64,000 bases of DNA from Oceanospirillum linum (GTDB lineage Bacteria > Pseudomonadota > Gammaproteobacteria > Pseudomonadales > Halomonadaceae), in NCBI RefSeq assembly GCF_001995095.2, contig NZ_MTSD02000003.1, positions 496,001-560,000 on the forward strand, written 5' to 3'. The position numbers were made by a program, and so were the translations under genes. The notes beneath the pieces are model-generated. The model was not told the DNA's origin. It did no database searches and worked only from the letters and a program-made list of their open reading frames with translations. Position 1 is the first letter of the stretch, and each line of letters opens with the position of its first letter. Positions 17,322 to 29,463 of this stretch are shown piece after piece.

Positions 17322-20252
17322 ATGACTTATCCTGAAGAGTCCTCTTTTCTGCAGGAACAGGCTGATGCGGCGTCCTTCGATCAGGCCTTACTCTGTGAAC
17401 AGCTGACATTGTTATACAGGGATTCCACAGCATATTATCGGCTGGGTATGGGCTGCGCCCTGGTGTGCTGCACTTTGTTGTGGGATACCACGGCAAATAT
17501 GCTACTGGGGTTCTGGTTGCTAGCCTATGCCTTCCTGACGTGGGGCGGGATTAACCTTAACAACCGGTTCCAGAAATACCTGAACCATAAGCCCTCCGAC
17601 ACAGCTGCGAGTTCAGCCAGCAAGCTCAACAGATGGCGGCATCTCTTCACTTTAGGTGGCGCTCTGGTCGGCAGCTGTTGGGGAGTGTTACTGGTCTGCC
17701 TAACACCTGAATCAAGCATCTTGCTGCAGTCCGTGGTTATTCTGGCCATGACAGGGCTCGCTCTCTATGCCAGTGCTATCTTTTCAGCACTGCTTGTCAG
17801 CTACCTTGGATTTGTTCTACCGGCCTTTATTCCCTTCCTGTTGCGGGAGTTTAATAGCCCGGAGCCTTTGCTTTCCCCCTCAGTAATTCTGGTTTTCCTC
17901 AGCTTTCTGATCTATAGCGCCTGGCGAAACCACCTGCTGCTAAAAAACTCTCTGAGCCAGAATGTTAATAATCGCCGACTGCTGAAGCAGGTTAGCCGCG
18001 AGCAGAAGATCACCCAGCAGCTCAACCAACAACTCGAAGCAGAGGCAAAAACGAGAGCAGAAGCAGAACAAAAACTGCAACAGGCACAATCCAGCCTTGA
18101 ACGCCAGATTCAGGAGCGCACACAGGCTCTGTCAGAAGCCAATCAGCATCTGAAAACAGCAATATCAGAGCAGCGTCAGGCCAGTATTGACCTCGAACGT
18201 AACCGCCAGCGCTACTCCAAAGCAATCGAAGCCAGTGATCTGGGGTTATGGGAGTGGGATCTGGAAACAGATGAGATTTATCACTCACATTTTGAGCAGC
18301 TATTTGGCTACTCAGAGCAGGAAATTCCACACTTTATGGGACACCTGCAACCTCTAGTGCATAAAGAAGATTATCCGACATTAAGAACTGCATTAGTGGA
18401 TACTCTGAAGGGTTATCTTGATCAGTTTAAAGTTCAGTTCCGCATCCGTCATAAAGGTGGCCAATGGCGATGGCTGGAGGATACCGGAAGAGTAATCGAC
18501 CGCAATCCTCAGTCCGGAAAAGCCCGTAAAATGATTGGAACCCGTCGGGACGTTACAGACCAGATTGCCCGTGATGAACGATTACGCCTTGCCTGGCATG
18601 CTTTTGAAAGCTCCAGCGAGGCGATCTTTATCCTTAATGAAGACTTTGTTATCACCACGCTCAATGAAGCCTTCTACCAGATTACAGGCTATTCCTGTCA
18701 GGAACTGCAAGGCACACCTTTCGACCAGAGCCCACTATGGCAGCTTGATCAGGAGCTGAATAAAAAGATTCGCAAACAACTGACTCAGCTCGGCGCCTGG
18801 GAAGGTGAGTTAATCGAACAGCGTAAAAATGGTGATAAATTCCCTGAATGGCTGAAGGTTTATCGCGTACCTTCCAAGCAGAGTGAAGCCTCTCACTACG
18901 TCGGTATCTTCTCCGATCTGACCCAGCGAAAGAAAGCGGAAGAGAAACTCAGCTATCTGGCGAACTACGATGACCTGACCGGGGTTGCTAACCGCAACCA
19001 GTTCAAAGATCGATTGCATATTGCTATTTCACAGGCCCGACTGAATAACGGGAAAATGGCTTTAATACTTCTGGATATTGACCGGTTCAAGGCGATTAAT
19101 AACACACTGGGACATGATGTCGGCGATCAGCTCTTAAAAGAGCTGGCAAATCGCCTGAACAACCAGATTCAGAAAGTAGATACTATTGCCCGCCTCGGGG
19201 CTGATGAGTTTGCCCTGATTGTTGACCATTACGAACAGGAGTCTGACATTACTGAGTTAGCTGAACAGATCTACCAGCTGGTTCATACGCCACTTAAAAT
19301 CGAAAACCATGAACTAATTACCTCCTGCAGTATAGGTATCAGCCTGTTTCCGAAGCATACCCGTGGCCTTAATATTTTAGTTAACCAGGCAGACCTGGCC
19401 CGTAATAAGGTAAAACAGTTAGGTGGCTCAGGGTTCGAGTTCTACTCAGAAGAGCTGCAAACCGGTTCCCTGGAACGCTTGAAAATGGAAAGCGACCTTC
19501 GCAAAGCGCTCCAGCGTGATGAATTATGTGTCTACTATCAGCCTAAGGTATCGCTCAAAAAAGATCAGATATTTGAGGCTGAAGCCCTTGTGCGATGGAA
19601 CCACCCTGAATCAGGGCTTATTTCGCCAGGATCATTTATTCCCATCGCCGAAGAAACAGGGCTGGTGGCAGCCTTGGGTGAACAAGTGCTGATTAAATCT
19701 TGTCGGCAAGTGAAAGAGTGGCTGGACAAGGGGGTCGAGATCAAGGTCTCCGTTAATCTGTCAGCTCAGCAACTGAGGCATAATGATCTGGTCAGTTTTA
19801 TTGATCAGACTATTCGGGAAGCAGGTATCCCCCATAAGCTGATTGAACTGGAGCTTACTGAAAGCTCTCTTATTGACGACCCGGAGCACACTGTCGAGGT
19901 GCTGGATCAGATCCGGGCACTGGGCATCACGCTGGCGATTGATGATTTTGGAACCGGCTACTCATCCCTCAGTTACCTGCAGCGCTTCCCGCTGGACATA
20001 CTCAAGATTGACCGAAGCTTTCTGAAACAGATAAACAGCCCTGATCCTCAGCAAGCGACACTCACAAAAGCCATCATCGCCCTGGGCCACAATCTTGAGA
20101 TGAGAATTGTTGCTGAGGGTGTCGAAACCCGAGCCCAGCTGGAGTTCCTTATTCGACATGGTTGCGATTTCGCCCAGGGCTTCTACATCAGCCCACCCGT
20201 GCCAGCCCAGACATTCTTTGAACTGGTTGAGCAGTACAACAGCAAGGTATAA
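17322..20252 (+). CDS. Membrane PAS-GGDEF-EAL protein, probable c-di-GMP phosphodiesterase
   Basis: A 976-residue signalling protein. About five hydrophobic segments lie in the first 210 residues. A coiled coil (about 225-290) and two PAS domains (about 295-420 and 425-540) follow. The GGDEF domain (about 545-710) carries GADEF in place of GGDEF near residue 625, so cyclase activity is doubtful. The EAL domain (about 715-970) keeps EALVRW, ELTESS, DDFGTGYSS, KIDRSF and VAEGVET, so phosphodiesterase activity is likely. The sensed signal is unknown. A single gene with its own terminator. Confidence 0.93.
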   Translation: MTYPEESSFLQEQADAASFDQALLCEQLTLLYRDSTAYYRLGMGCALVCCTLLWDTTANMLLGFWLLAYAFLTWGGINLNNRFQKYLNHKPSDTAASSASKLNRWRHLFTLGGALVGSCWGVLLVCLTPESSILLQSVVILAMTGLALYASAIFSALLVSYLGFVLPAFIPFLLREFNSPEPLLSPSVILVFLSFLIYSAWRNHLLLKNSLSQNVNNRRLLKQVSREQKITQQLNQQLEAEAKTRAEAEQKLQQAQSSLERQIQERTQALSEANQHLKTAISEQRQASIDLERNRQRYSKAIEASDLGLWEWDLETDEIYHSHFEQLFGYSEQEIPHFMGHLQPLVHKEDYPTLRTALVDTLKGYLDQFKVQFRIRHKGGQWRWLEDTGRVIDRNPQSGKARKMIGTRRDVTDQIARDERLRLAWHAFESSSEAIFILNEDFVITTLNEAFYQITGYSCQELQGTPFDQSPLWQLDQELNKKIRKQLTQLGAWEGELIEQRKNGDKFPEWLKVYRVPSKQSEASHYVGIFSDLTQRKKAEEKLSYLANYDDLTGVANRNQFKDRLHIAISQARLNNGKMALILLDIDRFKAINNTLGHDVGDQLLKELANRLNNQIQKVDTIARLGADEFALIVDHYEQESDITELAEQIYQLVHTPLKIENHELITSCSIGISLFPKHTRGLNILVNQADLARNKVKQLGGSGFEFYSEELQTGSLERLKMESDLRKALQRDELCVYYQPKVSLKKDQIFEAEALVRWNHPESGLISPGSFIPIAEETGLVAALGEQVLIKSCRQVKEWLDKGVEIKVSVNLSAQQLRHNDLVSFIDQTIREAGIPHKLIELELTESSLIDDPEHTVEVLDQIRALGITLAIDDFGTGYSSLSYLQRFPLDILKIDRSFLKQINSPDPQQATLTKAIIALGHNLEMRIVAEGVETRAQLEFLIRHGCDFAQGFYISPPVPAQTFFELVEQYNSKV

Positions 20253-20308
20253 GCAAAGAAATAAAGTGCAGGTAAAGAGATAAAGTAGCAGGGAAATCCC
20301 ATTGCAGA

Positions 20309-20332
20309 ACGGAGCATCACGCTCCGTTTTGT
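20309..20332 (+). terminator. Terminator after the GGDEF-EAL gene
   Basis: ACGGAGC and GCTCCGT form a stem around ATCAC, followed by TTTGTT. It lies between this gene and the convergent hexR-like gene. Confidence 0.8.
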
Positions 20333-20351
20333 TATATTTTAATGCACATCC

Positions 20352-21203
20352 TCAGCTATCTGTCAGCCGGAGAGAGTGCAAGCTGCGCTTTACAGCCTTA
20401 AGATGCTCCGCCAGTTTAGGGCCACGCATTTTGGCTACCCCCACCGCCAGAACATCAATCATCACCAGATGAGCAATGCGTGAAGTCATGGGCGTATAAA
20501 TTTCAGTATCCTCCGGTACATCAATGTACAACGGAATGGTAGCCAGTTCCGCCAGAGGTGAGCCACTGGGGCAAAGCGCAATGACATTAGCTCCCGCCTC
20601 ACGCACCAGCTGTATACTTTGCAGTAATGCTTTTGTCCGGCCAGTCTGCGAGATCGCCACCACCACATCAGTATCTGACAAAGTTACCGCAGACATATTC
20701 TGCATATGAGGGTCAGAGTAGGCTGCAGTGGACATCTGTAAGCGGAAAAATTTATGCTGAGCATCGGTGGCAACAGCACCCGACGCCCCAAAACCAAAGA
20801 ACTCTACCCGGTCAGAGCTGCTTAAGGCGGTGATCGCTTCCTGAACTTTCTCAGTGTTGATACGGTTTTTAACAGCAAGTAGGGCACTGGCTGTCGTATC
20901 AAAAATACTATTGGTAAAATCACTGACCGAATCATCCTGATTCATTGAGAACTGAGCAAATCGCGTCTCTTTTGCCAGGACCTGGGCTAAACGTAGTTTA
21001 AAGTCCTGAAAGCCATCACAGCCTAATGCACGACAGAAGCGAACAACCGTGGGCTCACTGACATTGGCTTCTGTCGCCAGATCAACAATACGCATATGAA
21101 TCACATCCGTTGCATGGTTCAGCACATAATCAGCAACCTTCTGCTCCGAACGGCGAAACTGTGTTTTTGAGTGATGGATCTTTTCCAGGATGTTTTCTTT
21201 CAC
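20352..21203 (-). CDS. hexR: RpiR-family regulator, HexR-like
   Basis: Transcription factor with an N-terminal helix-turn-helix (about 1-77; EANVSEPTVVRFCRALG) and a C-terminal sugar-phosphate-binding SIS domain (about 125-255; FGFGASGAVATDA, ISQTGRTKALL, DVPEDTEIYTPM). The overall pattern and 283-residue length fit HexR, which controls central carbon metabolism genes in response to 2-keto-3-deoxy-6-phosphogluconate. No edd, zwf or gap gene is adjacent, so the symbol rests on sequence character alone; another RpiR-type regulator is possible. Confidence 0.75.
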   Translation of the reverse strand: MKENILEKIHHSKTQFRRSEQKVADYVLNHATDVIHMRIVDLATEANVSEPTVVRFCRALGCDGFQDFKLRLAQVLAKETRFAQFSMNQDDSVSDFTNSIFDTTASALLAVKNRINTEKVQEAITALSSSDRVEFFGFGASGAVATDAQHKFFRLQMSTAAYSDPHMQNMSAVTLSDTDVVVAISQTGRTKALLQSIQLVREAGANVIALCPSGSPLAELATIPLYIDVPEDTEIYTPMTSRIAHLVMIDVLAVGVAKMRGPKLAEHLKAVKRSLHSLRLTDS

Positions 21204-21412
21204 CGGTTTACCACTGGTTAATTAAGCTCTTAGACGTCTGTTTATTTTACCTGTAACTTTGGCATAACGTCATTTTTTATTCCTACGTTAAAATACCAAG
21301 CTTGTCACAGGAATTTCATACACGCTATATTAGGATGGTAATCCTAAATCGATACAGGTTGTCATTTACTTATCAATCAAGCCTCAGGAAGAGCCTGGGG
21401 GAGGATGCTGAT

Positions 21413-21634
21413 ATGAGACACAACCCCACCGTTGATCACGGTAAAGTAGATCAGGTTAAAGATGAGATTTTCGATATCTTCATGTCTATAGAAGTTGAAG
21501 AACATGAGGAACGTAAGAAAAGTGAAGCACTAAAACAACTTGAAGCCCGGCGCGGTATCGAAAAACATTTCGAGAAAAAGCGACTGGTAGAGGAACTGGA
21601 TGACTACAGCGGAGACGACGAAGTCAATCACTGA
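21413..21634 (+). CDS. Small charged protein, PA3496-like family
   Basis: A 73-residue acidic/basic protein starting with MRHNPTVDHG. The start is set by a strong ribosome site (GGGGGAGG, 8 nt upstream); the longer open frame upstream has no support. The centre reads LKQLEARRGIEKHFEKKRL, a charged helix resembling the small PA3496-type proteins of gammaproteobacteria, described as putative envelope-integrity proteins. No membrane segment or signal peptide is present. The role is unknown. It converges on glmS. Confidence 0.65.
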   Translation: MRHNPTVDHGKVDQVKDEIFDIFMSIEVEEHEERKKSEALKQLEARRGIEKHFEKKRLVEELDDYSGDDEVNH

Positions 21635-21695
21635 TGTTTCCGGAAGTGCACTCTTTTTAGTTTAGGCAGAAGTTCTTTATCAGAGCAGCGATAAC

Positions 21696-21715
21696 CGGCC
21701 TGCCACAGCAGGCCG
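21696..21715. terminator. GC-rich hairpin between the small gene and glmS
   Basis: CGGCCTGC and GCAGGCCG pair perfectly around CACA. No T run follows on either strand, so termination would be weak. It sits 11 bp after the glmS stop codon. Confidence 0.45.
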
Positions 21716-21726
21716 ATTGATTACGA

Positions 21727-23550
21727 TTATTCAACTGTCACTGATTTTGCGAGGTTTCTGGGCTGATCTACATCCGTTCCTTTAAGCACAGCAACATGGT
21801 AACTCAATAGCTGTAAAGGGATGGTGTAAACGATCGGCTCCAGAATTTCCGGCACATCTGGCATCTGCTCTACCTTAAGCCCCTCTTCCGGCTGAATATG
21901 GTCAGCTCCGGCAAAGACAAAAAGCTCTCCACCCCGGGCTTTTACTTCCTGCAAATTCGCTTTCAGTTTATCCAGTAGTGCATTATTAGGCGCGACGGCA
22001 ATCACCGGCATCTCTTTATCCACTAAAGCCAGAGGGCCGTGCTTAAGCTCTCCGGCGGGATAGGCTTCCGCATGAATATAAGAGATCTCTTTCAGCTTCA
22101 ACGCCCCTTCCATTGCGATAGGGTACAGAGGGCCACGGCCTAAAAAGAGGGCGTGATTTTTCTCAGCAAAATCCTGTGATAGCACTTCAATATCTTTATT
22201 GAGCTTAACAGCTGCGAGCAATAGCACAGGTAGTTGATGCAGAGCCTGTACAAGTTCTGCCTCCTTCGCTTCCGTAAGACCGTGGCGACGGGCGAGGGCG
22301 ATAGAAAGCATGAGCAATGCGACCAATTGAGTAGTAAAAGCTTTGGTGGAGGCAACACCAATCTCCGGCCCCGCATTCGTCATCAGGCAAAGATCAGACT
22401 CCCTCACCAGTGAGCTACCTGGTACGTTACAGATAGCCAGACTTGCCAGCACCTTGCCTTTTACAGCACGTAGAGCGGCTAAAGTATCTGCCGTTTCTCC
22501 GGATTGCGAGATAGTGACAAAGAGCGTTTTTGCCGGGATAACATGCTTTCGGTAACGGTATTCGCTGGCCACTTCGATGGCACAGGGTATCCCCGCCATA
22601 TCTTCCAGCCAATACTTGGCAACCAGACCCGCATGGAAGCTGGTACCACAGGCGATAATCTGTACATGATCGGCCTGATCAAATGCAGCAGTAGCATCAC
22701 TGCCAAATGCCTGTTCCAGAAGGTGTTTCTCTGAGATTCTACCCTGAAGGGTTGCTTTAACAACTTCCGGCTGCTCGTAGATTTCCTTCATCATAAAATG
22801 GCGGAACTCACCCTTATCAACCGTCGACAAGCTGTGTTCAAACGTTTTTACAGGTCGGTCGACCTGCTTTAGCTCCGCATCCCAAATCACCAGGGTGTCA
22901 GGCGTGACCTGAACAAAATCTCCCTCTTCGAGATAGATAAAACGATCTGTAACCTGTAGTAAAGCCATCTGATCTGAGGCGATAAAGTTCTCACCGATAC
23001 CAACCCCAACGACTAGCGGGCTACCTTTACGGGATGCCAGGATTTGATTCGGATAATCTTTATGCAGTACCCCTAAAGCAAATGCCCCTTCTAAATGGGA
23101 AACCGTTTCCAGAAAAGCATCCTGCAGAGATTTCCCCTGATTCACCGACCGGGCCACAAGATGCGCAATCACCTCAGTATCTGTATCTGAGGTAAAAATA
23201 AAGCCATCACTCTGCAGCTGCTGCTTCAGCGGCTCGAAATTCTCAATAATACCGTTATGCACAATGGCCAGATCACTACCTGACATATGAGGATGTGCAT
23301 TGTTCTCGGTCGGCTTACCGTGAGTCGCCCAGCGCGTATGTGCGATACCACTGAATCCCTTAAGTGGCATGTCCTGTTCCGCCTGGCTCAGATTCGCAAC
23401 CTTACCAGCCCGACGCAAGCGCTGAATCGTGTCACCTTCTAAAACTGCAAGACCAGCAGAATCATACCCCCGATACTCAAGACGACGCAGTCCTTCCAAT
23501 AAGATGCCAGAAACAGGCCTTTGTGCTACCGCACCTACAATGCCACACAT
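21727..23550 (-). CDS. glmS: Glucosamine-6-phosphate synthase
   Basis: Makes glucosamine-6-phosphate from fructose-6-phosphate and glutamine, the first step to UDP-GlcNAc for peptidoglycan and lipopolysaccharide. The mature N-terminus begins with the nucleophile Cys2 (MCGIVGAV). The glutaminase domain includes HTRWATHGKP and HNGIIENF. Two SIS domains follow, with ACGTSFHAGLV and SQSGETADT, and the conserved C-terminus ends in LAKSVTVE. The 607-residue length is standard. It lies 69 bp after glmU, whose product acts later in the same pathway. Confidence 0.98.
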   Translation of the reverse strand: MCGIVGAVAQRPVSGILLEGLRRLEYRGYDSAGLAVLEGDTIQRLRRAGKVANLSQAEQDMPLKGFSGIAHTRWATHGKPTENNAHPHMSGSDLAIVHNGIIENFEPLKQQLQSDGFIFTSDTDTEVIAHLVARSVNQGKSLQDAFLETVSHLEGAFALGVLHKDYPNQILASRKGSPLVVGVGIGENFIASDQMALLQVTDRFIYLEEGDFVQVTPDTLVIWDAELKQVDRPVKTFEHSLSTVDKGEFRHFMMKEIYEQPEVVKATLQGRISEKHLLEQAFGSDATAAFDQADHVQIIACGTSFHAGLVAKYWLEDMAGIPCAIEVASEYRYRKHVIPAKTLFVTISQSGETADTLAALRAVKGKVLASLAICNVPGSSLVRESDLCLMTNAGPEIGVASTKAFTTQLVALLMLSIALARRHGLTEAKEAELVQALHQLPVLLLAAVKLNKDIEVLSQDFAEKNHALFLGRGPLYPIAMEGALKLKEISYIHAEAYPAGELKHGPLALVDKEMPVIAVAPNNALLDKLKANLQEVKARGGELFVFAGADHIQPEEGLKVEQMPDVPEILEPIVYTIPLQLLSYHVAVLKGTDVDQPRNLAKSVTVE

Positions 23551-23619
23551 CGGGGATTACTCTCCTAAAACTGATGATAAACCTGAATATTATCGCTAAA
23601 TATTCAATCTCAGGTCTGT

Positions 23620-24969
23620 TTATTTCTTCCAACCGGCCTTAGCGATCTGTTTGCCGCGACCAACCGCCAGAGCACCGGCTTCCACATCTTTTGTAATGGT
23701 CGACCCGGCCCCAACCACAGCATTTATACCAATAGAGACGGGGGCAACGAGGGAGCTGTTTGAACCAATAAAGGCACCATCACCAATGACAGTTTTAAAT
23801 TTATTCACACCATCATAGTTACAAGTAATGGTTCCGGCACCAACATTTACTTTAGCGCCAATGTTCGCATCACCAATGTACGTCAGGTGGTTAATTTTTG
23901 CACCGGGGCCAATCACACTTTTTTTGGTTTCAACAAAGTTACCAACCTTAGAGCCCGCTTTCAGCTCACTGTCTGGACGGATGCGTGCAAATGGCCCAAT
24001 AGAGCAAGATTCGGCAATACTGGCACCATCAATGACACTGTTCGCATCGACCTGAGTGTTAGCGCCAAGGGTTGAGTTTTTGATCACACAGTTAGGGCCA
24101 ATCTGTACCCCGTCACCTAAGACAACATCTCCTTCAAACAGGGCATTAATATCAATAAAGCAATCACGCCCGACCGTAAGCGAACCCCGAATATCAATAC
24201 GGGTTGGGTCTGCTAAGCTGGCCCCTTCAATCATCAACTGCTCGGCGAGTTGGCGTTGATACCAGCGTTCCAGTTCCGCTTGTTGTTGGCGATTATTAAC
24301 GCCTTTTACTTCCTGTTCAAAATCAGGTTGAGCCGTTTTAATTGCTACGCCAGATTTTGACGCCATGGCGATAACATCTGTTAAATAATACTCACCTTGA
24401 GCATTTTCACTGGATAGTTTTGGTAACCATTTTGCCAGCTGCGGCTGTGTTAACGCCATAATGCCGGTATTAATCTCTTGAAGTTTTAGTTGCTCATCAT
24501 TGGCATCTTTCTGCTCAACAATTGCGGCGACTAAACCAGCCTCATCCCGGACAATACGGCCATAACCGTTGGGATTCACAAGATTAACCGTCAACAAGGC
24601 CATCTGTTGCTCATCAACCTGAGCCAACAAGTTTTTAAAAATAACCGAAGGTGTTAAAGGCACGTCACCGTATAACACTAAAACCTTACCGCCTTGGGTT
24701 AAGTAAGGCAGTGCCTGGGCAACAGCATGGCCTGTGCCTAACTGCTCCTGCTGCACAATAAAGTTAATATCTTGACCTGCAAGCGCTTCTTTAACCTGGT
24801 CTCCACCATGACCAATAACAATATGGACTCGGCTGTTATCCAGCATTTTGGCTTGATCCAACACATGTTGAACCATAGGTTTACCGGCAATGGTGTGTAA
24901 AACCTTTGGTTTGTTGGAGCGCATACGCGTGCCTTGGCCCGCAGCCAAAATAACAATATCGGTAACCAT
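23620..24969 (-). CDS. glmU: Bifunctional GlmU uridylyltransferase/acetyltransferase
   Basis: Acetylates glucosamine-1-phosphate and then couples it to UTP, giving UDP-GlcNAc. Residues 1-225 are the pyrophosphorylase domain with LAAGQGTRMRSNKPK and YGDVPL; from about 250 on are left-handed beta-helix hexapeptide repeats ending in GRGKQIAKAGW. The start at 24969 (MVTDIVILAAG, 449 residues) has AAGGA 8 nt upstream. An ATG six codons earlier (24987) lacks such support. It sits upstream of glmS and downstream of the atp operon terminator. Confidence 0.97.
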   Translation of the reverse strand: MVTDIVILAAGQGTRMRSNKPKVLHTIAGKPMVQHVLDQAKMLDNSRVHIVIGHGGDQVKEALAGQDINFIVQQEQLGTGHAVAQALPYLTQGGKVLVLYGDVPLTPSVIFKNLLAQVDEQQMALLTVNLVNPNGYGRIVRDEAGLVAAIVEQKDANDEQLKLQEINTGIMALTQPQLAKWLPKLSSENAQGEYYLTDVIAMASKSGVAIKTAQPDFEQEVKGVNNRQQQAELERWYQRQLAEQLMIEGASLADPTRIDIRGSLTVGRDCFIDINALFEGDVVLGDGVQIGPNCVIKNSTLGANTQVDANSVIDGASIAESCSIGPFARIRPDSELKAGSKVGNFVETKKSVIGPGAKINHLTYIGDANIGAKVNVGAGTITCNYDGVNKFKTVIGDGAFIGSNSSLVAPVSIGINAVVGAGSTITKDVEAGALAVGRGKQIAKAGWKK

Positions 24970-25048
24970 ATTGTTGGTCCTTAGCAAGAGATGGAATCAA
25001 AAATCAGATAGGAAAAATGAAGACGATAGGGTAGGGCAAATTGCAGAT

Positions 25049-25077
25049 AAAAAAAAGGCGGCCTAAGCCGCCTTTTT
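25049..25077 (-). terminator. Terminator of the atp operon
   Basis: GGCGGC and GCCGCC pair around a 4-nt loop, flanked by an A tract on one side and a T tract on the other. It can work for both directions and separates atpC from glmU. Confidence 0.9.
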
Positions 25078-25088
25078 GTTCGGTACTG

Positions 25089-25514
25089 TTAAGCACCCAG
25101 CTTCCGACGTAACTGCTGTACTGTACGCAAACGCGCAGCAGCCTGAGCCAGTTCAGCCGCAGCCTTGGAGTATTCGAACTCAGAGGATTGATTACTCAGT
25201 GAGCGTGCCGCTGCAGCTTTCGCCTCAGCAGCCTCAGCTTCATCAATCTCTTTAGCCCGAACAGCAGAGTCAGCCAGTACGGTTACCCGGTTCGGTTGAA
25301 CCTCAATAAAGCCGCCAGACACGTAGAAAATTTCTTCTCCACCGCTCTGTATGCTAACTCGGACAGGGCCCGGTTGTAGCTCCGACAGTAATGGTGCGTG
25401 GCCCGGGGTAATACCCAGGTCACCCAGCACACCGGCGGCAACAACCAGCTCCACACGGCCGGAGAAAATCGACTCCTCGGCACTTACGATATCGCAGTGG
25501 ACGGTCATAGCCAT
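25089..25514 (-). CDS. atpC: ATP synthase epsilon subunit
   Basis: Central-stalk subunit of F1 that couples and inhibits rotation. The 141-residue product has the N-terminal beta-sandwich ([46 protein letters not shown]) and a C-terminal pair of alanine-rich helices. It is the last gene of atpIBEFHAGDC and follows atpD by 35 bp. Confidence 0.98.
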   Translation of the reverse strand: MAMTVHCDIVSAEESIFSGRVELVVAAGVLGDLGITPGHAPLLSELQPGPVRVSIQSGGEEIFYVSGGFIEVQPNRVTVLADSAVRAKEIDEAEAAEAKAAAARSLSNQSSEFEYSKAAAELAQAAARLRTVQQLRRKLGA

Positions 25515-25549
25515 GGTCTCGCCTCTCTTACTTCCGGGAAAAAGCGAAC

Positions 25550-26974
<1,425 letters not shown>

Positions 26975-27832
26975 TTAAACCGCCGCAGCTCCACCAACAA
27001 TCTCGGAAATTTCCTGCGTAATCGCAGCCTGACGTGCCTTGTTGTAAACCAGCTGAAGGCTGTTAATCAGGTCACCTGCGTTATCGGTCGCATTTTTCAT
27101 GGCCAACATACGCGCAGATTGTTCACAAGCATTATTCTCGACCACTGCCTGATACGTTTGAGATTCGACATAACGCACCAGTACCTTATCCAGAAGCTCT
27201 TTCGCATCCGGTTCGTACAGGTAATCCCAGTGATCAGAGGTGGTTTCCTCTTCAGCCTGCAAAGGCAGTAGCTGCTGTACGAGGGGTTTCTGGGTCATCG
27301 TATTTACAAAGTTGTTATAAACCAGGTAAACACGATCCAGTTCGCCGGCATCGTACGCATCAAGTACTACCTTGACACTACCAATCAGATCGCTCGCAAC
27401 CGGGGCATCACCGAGCCCGGTTTTAGTTGCCAGAACTTCACCACCATAAGAACGGAAGAAAGTAACAGCCTTAGAGCCGATTGCGCAGAACTTCTGTTCC
27501 ACACCTTTCTCATTCCACTCTTTCATGCTCTTTAACAGTGCTTTGAACAGGTTAACGTTCAGACCACCACAAAGACCACGATCGGAAGCAACAACGATGT
27601 AACCAACACGCTTTACATCACGCTCTTCCATATACTGGTGGCGATATTCCGGAGTTGCATTCGCAATACGGCCTACAACTTTACGAATCTGTTTGGCATA
27701 AGGCTGGCTGGCGGCCATGCGATCCTGTGCACGGCGCATCTTACTCGCGGCAACCATTTCCATCGCGCTGGTAATCTTGCGCGTGTTACCGATGCTCGCG
27801 ATCTGGTTTTTAATCTCTTTTCCGACTGCCAT
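26975..27832 (-). CDS. atpG: ATP synthase gamma subunit
   Basis: Rotating central shaft of F1. The N-terminal coiled-coil helix contains [26 protein letters not shown], shown here in two parts in the protein's first 40 residues, and the C-terminal helix has [17 protein letters not shown]. Length 285 residues, family standard. It lies 51 bp upstream of atpD and 70 bp downstream of atpA. Confidence 0.98.
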   Translation of the reverse strand: MAVGKEIKNQIASIGNTRKITSAMEMVAASKMRRAQDRMAASQPYAKQIRKVVGRIANATPEYRHQYMEERDVKRVGYIVVASDRGLCGGLNVNLFKALLKSMKEWNEKGVEQKFCAIGSKAVTFFRSYGGEVLATKTGLGDAPVASDLIGSVKVVLDAYDAGELDRVYLVYNNFVNTMTQKPLVQQLLPLQAEEETTSDHWDYLYEPDAKELLDKVLVRYVESQTYQAVVENNACEQSARMLAMKNATDNAGDLINSLQLVYNKARQAAITQEISEIVGGAAAV

Positions 27833-27902
27833 AGCATCTCGCCTTATTCAAAAAACAAACTTAACTCAGTAACGGCCCACAGCAGAGCTGTGGGCAAAAC
27901 GC

Positions 27903-29447
27903 TTACCAGGTTTGAGTTGCTTTGAATTGCTCAACACCAGCTTTAAAGCCAGCTTTGATTTCGTCGTTGTAAGCGCCAGATTGGTTAACTTCAGCCATAA
28001 AGTCAGCTTTTTCCGCATTAAAATAAGCCAGAATAGCTGTTTCGAAGTCACCAATTTTGTTAACTGGTACATCGTCCAGATAACCTTCGTTAGCGGCGTA
28101 CAGAACAACACCCATTTCAGCAATGGACATTGGAGAGTACTGCTTCTGCTTCATCAGCTCTGTTACGCGCTGACCATGCTCAAGCTGCTTACGAGTTGCT
28201 TCATCAAGATCAGAAGCAAACTGGGAGAATGCTGCCAGCTCGCGGTACTGAGCCAGAGCCAGACGAATACCACCGCCCAGTTTCGAAATCAGTTTAGTCT
28301 GAGCTGCACCACCAACACGTGATACCGAGATACCAGCGTTCATTGCAGGACGAATACCCGCGTTAAACATACTGGTCTCAACAAAGATCTGACCATCAGT
28401 AATGGAGATCACGTTAGTTGGTACGAATGCAGATACGTCACCACCCTGGGTTTCGATGATAGGCAGTGCGGTAAGAGAACCGGTTTGACCTTTCACTTCG
28501 CCCTTCGTGAATTGCTCAACGTACTCAGCATTCACACGGGATGCACGCTCCAGCAAACGGGAGTGCAAATAGAAAACATCACCTGGGTATGCTTCACGAC
28601 CTGGCGGACGACGCAGCAGCAGGGAAATCTGACGATATGCCCAAGCTTGCTTAGTCAGATCGTCATAAACGATCAGCGCATCTTCACCGCGGTCACGGAA
28701 GTATTCACCCATAGTACAACCGGCATACGGAGCCAGGAACTGCATTGCTGCAGGATCAGAAGCACCGGCGTTAACAACGATGGTATTTTCCATCGCGCCA
28801 TGCTCTTCCAGCTTACGTACAACGTTTGCAATCGTAGACTGCTTCTGACCGATCGCCACGTAAACACAGGTGATACCTGAGTCTTTCTGGTTAATGATCG
28901 CATCAATTGCGATAGCAGTTTTACCAATTTGACGGTCGCCAATAATCAGCTCACGCTGACCACGACCTACCGGTACCATCGCATCAATCGCTTTATAACC
29001 TGTCTGAACAGGCTGATCTACCGATTGACGGGCGATAACACCCGGTGCAACTTTTTCTACGGCATCTGTCAGTTTGGCATTGATTGGACCTTTGCCATCA
29101 ACAGGGTTGCCCAGTGCGTCAACAACGCGGCCTTTCAGTTCCGGACCTACCGGTACTTCAAGGATGCGACCAGTACACTTGGCAGTCATGCCTTCTTGCA
29201 GTGTCAGATAGTCACCCAACACTACTGCACCCACGGAGTCACGTTCCAGGTTCATCGCCATGCCATAAACGCTGCCAGGGAACTCAATCATTTCCCCGTA
29301 CATTACGTCAGCCAGACCATGAACGGTTACGATACCGTCAGATACACTTACAATGGTGCCCTCAGTGCGGGCTTCAGAAGAAACATCGGTATTCTCGATG
29401 CGCTTCTTGATAATTTCGCTGATCTCAGATGGATTCAGTTGCTGCAT
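27903..29447 (-). CDS. atpA: ATP synthase alpha subunit
   Basis: Non-catalytic nucleotide-binding F1 subunit. The P-loop GDRQIGKT is near residue 170, [12 protein letters not shown] follows, and [21 protein letters not shown] is the conserved signature. Length 514 residues, normal. It follows atpH by 16 bp. Confidence 0.99.
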   Translation of the reverse strand: MQQLNPSEISEIIKKRIENTDVSSEARTEGTIVSVSDGIVTVHGLADVMYGEMIEFPGSVYGMAMNLERDSVGAVVLGDYLTLQEGMTAKCTGRILEVPVGPELKGRVVDALGNPVDGKGPINAKLTDAVEKVAPGVIARQSVDQPVQTGYKAIDAMVPVGRGQRELIIGDRQIGKTAIAIDAIINQKDSGITCVYVAIGQKQSTIANVVRKLEEHGAMENTIVVNAGASDPAAMQFLAPYAGCTMGEYFRDRGEDALIVYDDLTKQAWAYRQISLLLRRPPGREAYPGDVFYLHSRLLERASRVNAEYVEQFTKGEVKGQTGSLTALPIIETQGGDVSAFVPTNVISITDGQIFVETSMFNAGIRPAMNAGISVSRVGGAAQTKLISKLGGGIRLALAQYRELAAFSQFASDLDEATRKQLEHGQRVTELMKQKQYSPMSIAEMGVVLYAANEGYLDDVPVNKIGDFETAILAYFNAEKADFMAEVNQSGAYNDEIKAGFKAGVEQFKATQTW

Positions 29448-29463
29448 GCCATGTCCCTCAAAC

